From Actinomycetes bacterium (GTDB lineage: Bacteria > Actinomycetota > Acidimicrobiia > Acidimicrobiales > Bog-793), in assembly GCA_021785095.1 (NCBI GenBank), contig JAJYGM010000229.1, forward strand, positions 1 to 6,219: a stretch of DNA of 6,219 bases. Direction: 5' to 3'. The position numbers were made by a program, and so were the translations under genes. Shown here in pieces: positions 1 through 5,354 of this stretch; within the stretch, counting starts at the first letter, position 1, and each line of letters starts with the position of its first letter. Below the pieces are notes generated by a model that was given only the letters and a program-made list of their open reading frames with translations, ran no database searches and was not told the origin of the DNA.

Positions 1-496
1 CCGTCAGCTCGGACGGCACGACGAAGAGCCGCGCCAACCCCGCCACACGCCGCATCGCGCGCTCGTGCCAGGCTCGCCCGCGGCGGGGATAGGCCTCGGG
101 GAACCGCCGCCAGGCGAGGTCGTGCACCATGGCGACGACCGGAACGGTGTGGACGGGCGGGACCGCAAGCGACGTGGCGTGGACGAGCCCGCCCCGAGCC
201 GTCGGGCGGCGTTTCAGCCAACCGGCCGGTATGCCGAGATCCCAGACCCGGGTCAGCGCCCTCCCCGGCAACATCGAGGTGCACAGCGGCCAGCCGAGTG
301 ACTCGAGCGGGTCGGTCGCGAGTGCTCCCGGCCTCGCCCCCGGGCGGCGGCTCGCGTGGAGAGTCACGTGCGGCCGCTGCTCCTCCGGCAGTGCCGCGAG
401 ACCCTGCAGCAGCCCGAGGCAGTAGGTGCCGATGCCGCCCGGCACGGAGCGGCGGAGCTGCTCGACGACGATGTCGACCTCCAGCGCGGCCGTCAC
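1..496 (-). CDS. Second GT4-type glycosyltransferase, N-terminal part (C-terminus outside window)
   Basis: Translating the minus strand from the GTG at 496 gives 165 residues with no stop up to the window edge. The protein starts VTAALEVDIVVEQLRRS and has the Gly-rich N-terminal turn PGGIGTY (19-25) typical of GT-B, group 1 glycosyltransferases. It then shows HATSLAVPP (106-114), VHDLAWRRFPEAYP (124-137) and LFVVPSELT (157-165). These line up with HGTNFAVPP, VHDMASVRYPELC and VHVPSSF of the preceding glycosyltransferase, so the two are tandem relatives, although the rest of the N-terminal domain differs. The donor-binding half with the E-x7-E element would lie before position 1 and cannot be checked. 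The start GTG overlaps the previous gene's TGA by four bases; a GGAG about 11 bases upstream is a weak ribosome site. Substrate and product are unknown; a role in the same surface glycan is inferred from position. Confidence 0.88.
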   Translation of the reverse strand, partial: MTAALEVDIVVEQLRRSVPGGIGTYCLGLLQGLAALPEEQRPHVTLHASRRPGARPGALATDPLESLGWPLCTSMLPGRALTRVWDLGIPAGWLKRRPTARGGLVHATSLAVPPVHTVPVVAMVHDLAWRRFPEAYPRRGRAWHERAMRRVAGLARLFVVPSELT

Positions 497-1605
497 CGCC
501 GGCGGCACTCCAGCGCGTCGCCGTAGACCGACATCATCTGCTCCGCCGTGGCCGACCAGGAGAAGGCGGCGACGCGACGCCTGCCCGCCTCGAGCAGCCG
601 GCGGCGCGTCGCACCGTCCTCGAGAACCGATGCGAGGGCGCCGGCCAGCTCGACGGGATCCTTCGGCTCGACGAGGACTGCCGCATCGGCGACGACCTCG
701 GGCACGCCCCCGGCCCGCGTCGCCACGACCGGGACGCCGGCCGACATCGCCTCGAGCGGCGGGAACCCGAAACCCTCGTACAGCGAGGGGTATGCCAGCA
801 CGGATGCATTCCAGAGGAGGGCGCTGCGCTCCTCCTCGTTGACGTAGCCGAGCCGCACCACGCGGTCCTCGAGCTGGCGCTCGGCGACCGCCCCCGTGAG
901 CGAGTCGGTTCCCCAACCGTCGGCGCCGGCGACGACGAGGCGGAGCGCCTCGTCACGGCGCGCGATCGCGTGGAACGCAGCCACGAGCGTCGGGTAGTCC
1001 TTGCGCGGCTCGACGGTGCCGAGCGCGAGGACGTAGGGCGGCTCGACGGGCGGCGGTGTCGTCGGCTCGGGCACCGGAGGCACCCCCCAGTGGACGACAC
1101 GAACGCGCTCCTCGGGCACATCCAACAGCTGGACGACCTCGTCGCGCACGAAACTCGAGGGGACGTGCACGACGGCGCCCGCCGCCACTGCCCCGCGCAC
1201 GAGGCTCGGATAGCGCAGAGTCGATGCCGTGCAGAGCTCGGGGTAGCGGACAGAGGCCATGTCGTGCACCGTCACGACTGTCGCAGCCCTCCGGGACGGC
1301 GGGACGGCGAAGTTCGTCCCGTGGACGACGTCGCACCTGCCCGTGAGGGACTCCGACCGCGGGATGGCCGCGGTGCGCCAGCCGAGCTGAGCGAGCCGTG
1401 TCGGGATCGGGCGGCCACGAAAGCGCACGGACCGCGGTATCTCCCTCCGCGCCAGGAACGCCTTGCGCGCCACGGCATATGCGCTCAGCTCGACGTCGGG
1501 GCGGTCGGCGAGCGCCTCGAACAGGCCCCGGCAAGCGGCCCCGACGCCGCTCGGCTGGCCGACGAGCGGGAGGATGTCGAGGCAGACCCGCAGGCGAGCG
1601 TTCAC
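493..1605 (-). CDS. GT4-type (GT-B fold) glycosyltransferase
   Basis: This 370-residue protein begins VNARLRVCLDILPL and shows the layout of group 1 retaining glycosyltransferases. The N-terminal acceptor domain contains a Gly-rich turn (QPSGVG, 17-22), HGTNFAVPP (95-103) and VHD (113-115). The C-terminal donor domain starts near PYVLALGTVEPRKDYPTL (190-207), with R201-K202 in the usual diphosphate-contacting position, then VVAGADGWG (224-232), GYVNEEER (253-260) and the E-x7-E element EGFGFPPLE (E277, E285), ending with VPVVATRAGGVPEV (291-304). No membrane helix or signal is seen, so it probably works in the cytoplasm or at the inner membrane face. The donor is unknown; GDP-mannose or a UDP-hexose from the upstream genes is plausible (inference). 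The GTG at 1605 overlaps the cofE TGA by four bases; its own TGA overlaps the next glycosyltransferase gene in the same way. The open frame upstream of 1605 reads as arginine/glycine-rich noise over cofE. Confidence 0.95.
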   Translation of the reverse strand: MNARLRVCLDILPLVGQPSGVGAACRGLFEALADRPDVELSAYAVARKAFLARREIPRSVRFRGRPIPTRLAQLGWRTAAIPRSESLTGRCDVVHGTNFAVPPSRRAATVVTVHDMASVRYPELCTASTLRYPSLVRGAVAAGAVVHVPSSFVRDEVVQLLDVPEERVRVVHWGVPPVPEPTTPPPVEPPYVLALGTVEPRKDYPTLVAAFHAIARRDEALRLVVAGADGWGTDSLTGAVAERQLEDRVVRLGYVNEEERSALLWNASVLAYPSLYEGFGFPPLEAMSAGVPVVATRAGGVPEVVADAAVLVEPKDPVELAGALASVLEDGATRRRLLEAGRRRVAAFSWSATAEQMMSVYGDALECRRR

Positions 1606-2309
1606 CGGAAGAGATCCTCTGCCGGCGGCCGGACGATCTCCCCGACGACCGACCCGGGTCCGAGCACGCCCCGGTCGAGCCCGCGCACGACGGCGGCCGG
1701 GACGCCGGACGCCTTGCCCATGACGAGCTCCGCCGCGGCCGCGATCTCGTCGACGACGCAGACCTCCGTCGCCACGAGGTCGCGCCCGAGCGCGTCCTTC
1801 GTGCCCCGCAGGTCGACGATCCCTCGGATCCCGGCACATCCGAGCGCTACGTCGACGACGCCACGCCTCCATGCCCGACCGAACGTGTCCGAGACGATCA
1901 CGGCCACCTCGGCACCCGTCATCGCCCGCAGCCCGTCCCTGATCCGGCGCGCCGAGCGGTCGGGGTCTTCGGGAAGCAGTGCTGCTGAGCCCTCCTCGAC
2001 GTTGGAGAGGTCGACCCCGGAGTTGGCGCACACGAAGCCGTGCCTCGTCTCGGTGATGACGAGGTCGCCACGGCGCCGGAGCACGCGGACGGCCTCGGAC
2101 TCCGCGAGCGCCCGTTTCGCAGCGACGTCGGACGGATCGATGGAGACCATCCGCCCCTCGGCTTTCGAGACGATCTTCTGGGTCACGACGACGACGTCTC
2201 CCTCGACGAGCTCGACCGCGCCTGCGATCAACCGGGCGAGGTCCGCACCGCGCGTGATCTCGGGCAGCCCGCGGACGGGGATGACCGCCAGCGTCTCCGG
2301 GCTCGCCAT
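1602..2309 (-). CDS. cofE: Coenzyme F420-0:L-glutamate ligase, stand-alone CofE domain
   Basis: This 235-residue enzyme adds L-glutamate to F420-0 through gamma linkage, using GTP and divalent metal. Family motifs are VIPVRGLPEI (9-18), GDVVVVTQKIVSKAEGR (37-53), TRHGFVCANSGVDLSNV (88-104) and VIVSDTFGRAWRRG (137-150), followed by GSVVGEIVRPPAEDLFR at the C-terminus. The length matches the archaeal, single-domain CofE and the N-terminal half of mycobacterial FbiB (about 448 residues). The FMN-binding nitroreductase-like domain of FbiB is absent, and the next gene is a glycosyltransferase. The ATG at 2309 lies 14 bases after the cofD stop. No strong Shine-Dalgarno sequence is visible in GCAAGACTCGTCCC, so translation may rely on coupling or a weak or leaderless-like mode (inference). 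The frame is open far upstream over cofD but without family similarity. Its TGA overlaps the next start by four bases. Confidence 0.96.
   Translation of the reverse strand: MASPETLAVIPVRGLPEITRGADLARLIAGAVELVEGDVVVVTQKIVSKAEGRMVSIDPSDVAAKRALAESEAVRVLRRRGDLVITETRHGFVCANSGVDLSNVEEGSAALLPEDPDRSARRIRDGLRAMTGAEVAVIVSDTFGRAWRRGVVDVALGCAGIRGIVDLRGTKDALGRDLVATEVCVVDEIAAAAELVMGKASGVPAAVVRGLDRGVLGPGSVVGEIVRPPAEDLFR
1615..1620 (-). promoter_or_regulatory. Shine-Dalgarno-like AGAGGA before the first glycosyltransferase
   Basis: On the minus strand AGAGGA stands nine bases before the GTG at 1605, inside the last codons of cofE. It supports that GTG as the start, together with the 4-base stop/start overlap. 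Confidence 0.45.
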
Positions 2310-2323
2310 GGGACGAGTCTTGC

Positions 2324-3277
2324 CTACTGGTCGCGCCCGGAGCGAAGGACGGTGGTCGCGAGGTCCCTTGCGATCTCCGCGCTCGACATCACCGTCCTGG
2401 TCACGACGGCATGGACGCCGGCGGCCTCGACCGCGCCAGCGAGCCCGCCGTCGACCTCGTCGATCACGAGGGTGCCCACGACGTGGGCGAGATGACGCGC
2501 CACGCCATCGGCCGAGGCGCTGCCACCGAGCTCCTCGAGCAAGCGGTCGGCGGGGCCCTTCAGCGCTGCCCCACTCACGATCGGCGAGACCGCCACCACG
2601 CTCTGACGCCGAGCGGCGAGCGCTGCCTCGACGCCCTTCACGGCGAGGATCGGGCCGATCGACACGATCGGGTTCGACGGTGCGACGACGACGACCTCGG
2701 CAGATTCGATCGCCTCCACCACGCCGGGTGCCGGCACGGCACTGCTCGCGCCTTCGAAGTGAACCCCGTCGACGACCACCGCGTGGCGCAGCTTCACGAA
2801 GTACTCCTGGAACGGCAGCTGCCGGCCGCTCGCGGACAGCACGGTGCGAACCGGGTCGTCCGTCATCGGCAGCAGTCGGAGCCGCAGCCCGAAGGCCGAC
2901 GCGATCTCCGCAGTCACCTCGGACAATGATGCTCCTTCGGCCAGCCGGCCGGTCCGGTGGAGGTGGGTGCCGAGATCGCGGTCGCCGAGCCGGAACCACG
3001 TTCGTTCCGACCCGCCGAGGCGCTCGAGGGTCTCCATCGCCTGCCACGTCTCGCCCGCGAGGCCCCAGCCCGTCTCCGGGTTGACCGAGCCGGACAGCGT
3101 GTAGGTGATCGTGTCGAGGTCGGGACAGATCGTCAGGCCGTGCATCACCGAGTCGTCCCCGGTGTTCACGATCGCCGTGATCGAGGCTTCGTCCACGACC
3201 TGCACGAGACCTGCCAGGAAGCGCGCCGCCCCGACGCCACCGCAGAGGACGGCCACCCTTCCTGCGGCCACGGTCAC
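2324..3277 (-). CDS. cofD: 2-phospho-L-lactate transferase-type enzyme of F420 synthesis (CofD/FbiA)
   Basis: This 317-residue cytoplasmic enzyme moves the phospho-organic acid moiety from its guanosine-diphospho-activated donor (lactyl, or enolpyruvyl in mycobacteria) onto Fo, giving F420-0 or dehydro-F420-0. Family motifs run in order: LCGGVGAARFLAGL (11-24), NTGDD (38-42; Asp pair, probable metal/Fo site), GLTICPDLDTITYTLSG (47-63), NPETGWGLAGET (66-77), LGDRDLGTH (97-105), LPMTDDPVRT (136-145), APSNPIVSIGPIL (199-211) and VSPIVSGAALKGPADRLL near 240. The length is normal for the family. The GTG at 3277 overlaps the epimerase TGA by four bases and is the preferred start; the GTG at 3271 is an alternative that shortens the protein by two residues. 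The frame is open further upstream but reads as arginine-rich noise over the epimerase gene. It ends in TAG, 14 bases before cofE. The donor-making enzyme (CofC/FbiD) and the Fo synthase are not in the window. Confidence 0.97.
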   Translation of the reverse strand: MTVAAGRVAVLCGGVGAARFLAGLVQVVDEASITAIVNTGDDSVMHGLTICPDLDTITYTLSGSVNPETGWGLAGETWQAMETLERLGGSERTWFRLGDRDLGTHLHRTGRLAEGASLSEVTAEIASAFGLRLRLLPMTDDPVRTVLSASGRQLPFQEYFVKLRHAVVVDGVHFEGASSAVPAPGVVEAIESAEVVVVAPSNPIVSIGPILAVKGVEAALAARRQSVVAVSPIVSGAALKGPADRLLEELGGSASADGVARHLAHVVGTLVIDEVDGGLAGAVEAAGVHAVVTRTVMSSAEIARDLATTVLRSGRDQ

Positions 3278-4263
3278 CTCGCGCCGATCGAGTCGAGCAC
3301 GGCGGCGATGCCGTCCTCGATGCTCGTCCACGGCCTCCAACCGAGGTGGATCGAGGCCCGATCGGGATCGAGGGCGTTGCGCCGCACGTCTCCGGGGCGC
3401 TCGGGCCCGTGCATGGCGGGTGCGTGCGCGCCGGCCGCGACCGCCATGATCTCGTAGAGCCGGTTCGTGCTCGTCTCCTTGCCCGTCCCGATGTTGAGCA
3501 CGAGGCCCCCTCCGCGGCGAGCGGCACGGGCGAAGGCGTCGACGACGTCGTCCACGTACACGTAGTCGCGCGTGTGCTCGCCATCGCCGAATATCACGCA
3601 CGTCTCACCCTTTGCGAGCCGCTCGGCGAAGATCGCAACGACGCCGGCCTCCCCGTGGGGGTCCTGTCGCGGCCCGTACACGTTCGCGAGGGCGAGTGCT
3701 GTGAACTCGAGGCCGTGCAGCCGCCGGTAGGTGACCATGTAGTCGATCACCGTCTTCTTCGACACCCCGTAGGGCGACAGCGGTCCATGAGGTTGGTGCT
3801 CACCGATCGGGAGATCCGCAGGGTCGGGCTCGCCGTACAGCGTCCCACCGCTCGCGGCGTAGACGACCTTCCTCGTGCCGGCCGCACGGGCCGCCTCGAG
3901 CACCTGCAGCGAGCCCATGACGTTGACGTCCGCATCGAAGAGCGGGTGATCGACCGAGACCCTCACCGAGGCGTTCGCGGCCAGGTGGAAGATGAGGGAG
4001 GGCTGCCGCTTCTTCACGAGATCGGCAAAGCCGGGAGTGCGGATGTCGAGGTTGTGGAAGCGGAACGGCCCGCCCGAGGATCGCGCGTCCGCCAGGTTGG
4101 CGAGCTTGCCCGTCGACAGGTCGTCGACCGCGTCGACTTCGTACCCTTCCGCCAGCAGGCGGTCGACGAGCATCGACCCGATGAATCCCGCTCCGCCCGT
4201 GACGAGGCACCGGGTTGGCGGGTCGCCCGCGCCCGGGGACTCGGCGCGGCGCCGGGAGCTCAC
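3274..4263 (-). CDS. galE: GalE-like NAD-dependent sugar-nucleotide epimerase (extended SDR)
   Basis: This is a 329-residue extended short-chain dehydrogenase/reductase, probably inverting C4 of a UDP-sugar in the cytoplasm. Visible motifs are the Rossmann loop TGGAGFIG (22-29), an acidic pair after strand 2 (D47-D48) for NAD ribose binding, HLAA (93-96), SGGTLYGEP (138-146), the catalytic Y165-x3-K169, and ANVYGPRQDPHGEAGVVAIF (193-212) with GDGEHTRDYVYVDDVVDAF downstream. From memory, this last region and NIGTGKETS closely match mycobacterial GalE1 (Rv3634c), which supports UDP-glucose 4-epimerase; the substrate is not proven. The frame stays open upstream to 4389, but that part is arginine-rich and overlaps the nucleotidyltransferase. 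The GTG at 4263 overlaps that gene's TGA by four bases and leaves a short 16-residue lead before the Rossmann strand, so I choose it. An internal alternative is not obvious. The stop codon overlaps the start of cofD. Confidence 0.92.
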   Translation of the reverse strand: MSSRRRAESPGAGDPPTRCLVTGGAGFIGSMLVDRLLAEGYEVDAVDDLSTGKLANLADARSSGGPFRFHNLDIRTPGFADLVKKRQPSLIFHLAANASVRVSVDHPLFDADVNVMGSLQVLEAARAAGTRKVVYAASGGTLYGEPDPADLPIGEHQPHGPLSPYGVSKKTVIDYMVTYRRLHGLEFTALALANVYGPRQDPHGEAGVVAIFAERLAKGETCVIFGDGEHTRDYVYVDDVVDAFARAARRGGGLVLNIGTGKETSTNRLYEIMAVAAGAHAPAMHGPERPGDVRRNALDPDRASIHLGWRPWTSIEDGIAAVLDSIGAR

Positions 4264-5339
4264 GGGGCCGGGAACCTCGCCGACTCGAGGACGAAGCGCG
4301 CGGGAATGTCTGCCCCGGCCCCGACGACGGTGTTGCCGGCGATGTGAGCGAACTCTCCGACGGTCGTTCCGGGGCCCACGATCGAGCATGCTAGGACTGC
4401 TGCCCGCCCGATCCTGGCGCCGGCCATCACCATCGACCCTTCGACACGAGCTCCCTCCTCGATGACGACGCCGGCCGAGACGACCGAGTCCGTGACGACC
4501 GCACCTGCTGCGATCCGGGCGCCCGGCCCGACATAGGCGACGGGGAGGATCTCGCCCTCCACGGCTGCATCAGGATGCAGGAAGACGCCGCGGGCGACCT
4601 CTGGCGCCGCAGGCAGGGACGCCGTGGTCCGCTTCCCTCCGAGGACGTCGAGCGACGCCTCGAGGTACTTCGCCGGGGTCCCGGTGTCGAGCCAGTACGA
4701 GTCCGACTCGAAGGCGTAGAGGTGCCCGTCGGCGACGAGCGCCGGGAACGTCTCGCGCTCGATCGAGACCCGGCGGCCCGACGGGATCCGGCCGAGGACC
4801 GACGGCTCGATCACGTAGCAGCCAGCGTTGACGAGGTTGGTGGGCGCAGTCCCGGGCGCCGGCTTCTCGATGAAGGCGAGCACACGCCCGGTCGGGTCCG
4901 TCGGCACGACGCCGAACGACGAGGGATCCTCGACAGGCGTCAGCTGGATCGTTGCCTCGGCGCCGCAGTCCTTGTGGAACGACACGAGCGAGGTCACGTC
5001 GAAGTCCGACAGCACGTCCCCGTTCAACACGAGGAACGTGTCGTCGACCCCGGCCTCCTCTGCCGCGAAGCGGACCGCTCCGGCCGTGTCGAGGAGTTGC
5101 GGCTCGATCGCGTAGGCGAGGCGTGCGCCGGCCACCTCTCCGGAAGGGAACGCCTCGAGGAACGCTGTCGGGCGGTACCCCAGAGACAGCACCACCCGGT
5201 CGATCCCGTGCCGCGCCAGCCAGGAGACGACGTGCTCGATCATGGGGCGGTCCACGACCGGGAGCATCTGTTTGGGGATGTCGTAGGTGAGCGGGCGGAG
5301 CCGCGTGCCCTCACCGCCCACGAGGACGATCGCGTCCAT
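4260..5339 (-). CDS. Sugar-1-phosphate nucleotidyltransferase, mannose-1-phosphate guanylyltransferase type
   Basis: This is a 359-residue cytoplasmic enzyme that couples a sugar 1-phosphate to an NTP, releasing diphosphate and an NDP-sugar. The N-terminal nucleotidyltransferase fold shows the signature GGEGTRLRPLT (8-18), PKQMLPV (22-28), NGD (106-108; D108 is the likely metal ligand), FGVV (142-145), EKP (158-160), NAG (171-173) and YWLDTGTP (215-222; D218 is the second likely metal ligand). From about residue 250 to the end, repeated hexapeptide-like turns (VGPGARIAAGAVV, IVGPGTTVGEF) indicate a left-handed beta-helix domain. This two-domain layout and the length fit GDP-mannose pyrophosphorylases (ManC, called ManB in mycobacteria). 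A glucose-1-phosphate thymidylyl- or uridylyltransferase cannot be excluded by eye. The usual LGTAGA sugar-binding stretch reads LLDTAGA (82-88). The start is the ATG at 5339 rather than the adjacent TTG at 5342. Its TGA overlaps the epimerase GTG by four bases. Confidence 0.93.
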   Translation of the reverse strand: MDAIVLVGGEGTRLRPLTYDIPKQMLPVVDRPMIEHVVSWLARHGIDRVVLSLGYRPTAFLEAFPSGEVAGARLAYAIEPQLLDTAGAVRFAAEEAGVDDTFLVLNGDVLSDFDVTSLVSFHKDCGAEATIQLTPVEDPSSFGVVPTDPTGRVLAFIEKPAPGTAPTNLVNAGCYVIEPSVLGRIPSGRRVSIERETFPALVADGHLYAFESDSYWLDTGTPAKYLEASLDVLGGKRTTASLPAAPEVARGVFLHPDAAVEGEILPVAYVGPGARIAAGAVVTDSVVSAGVVIEEGARVEGSMVMAGARIGRAAVLACSIVGPGTTVGEFAHIAGNTVVGAGADIPARFVLESARFPAP

Positions 5340-5342
5340 CAA

Positions 5343-5350
5343 CCCTTTTT
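5343..5350 (-). promoter_or_regulatory. Purine-rich ribosome binding site of the nucleotidyltransferase gene
   Basis: Reading the minus strand, AAAAAGGG sits directly before TTGATG. The TTG at 5342 would have no spacing from it, whereas the ATG at 5339 has three bases. This favours the ATG, and the product then begins MDAIVLVGGEGTRL, as is usual for the family. The site lies within the 15-base gap after the previous stop codon. Confidence 0.5.
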
Positions 5351-5354
5351 CGTC

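Noticed and set aside
298..3084. A very long open frame (928 codons) on the plus strand.
   Set aside because: It lies antisense to cofD, cofE and the glycosyltransferase, each of which has clear family motifs. Its product is Arg/Pro/Ser/Ala-rich with no recognisable domain. Such frames arise from the GC-rich third positions of the real genes.
3346..4347. A 333-codon open frame on the plus strand.
   Set aside because: It is antisense to the epimerase and the end of the nucleotidyltransferase, has no family motif, and has the composition of a shadow frame.
4264..4389. A 42-residue N-terminal extension of the epimerase.
   Set aside because: The extension is Arg/His-rich, overlaps the nucleotidyltransferase 3' end and precedes no Rossmann element. 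The GTG at 4263 with a GTGA overlap is a better start.
5340..5354. A possible promoter or terminator in the 15-base gap after the membrane protein gene.
   Set aside because: The gap is too short and holds only a purine-rich ribosome site. The short T run on the plus strand has no hairpin before it and lies in the wrong orientation for these genes.
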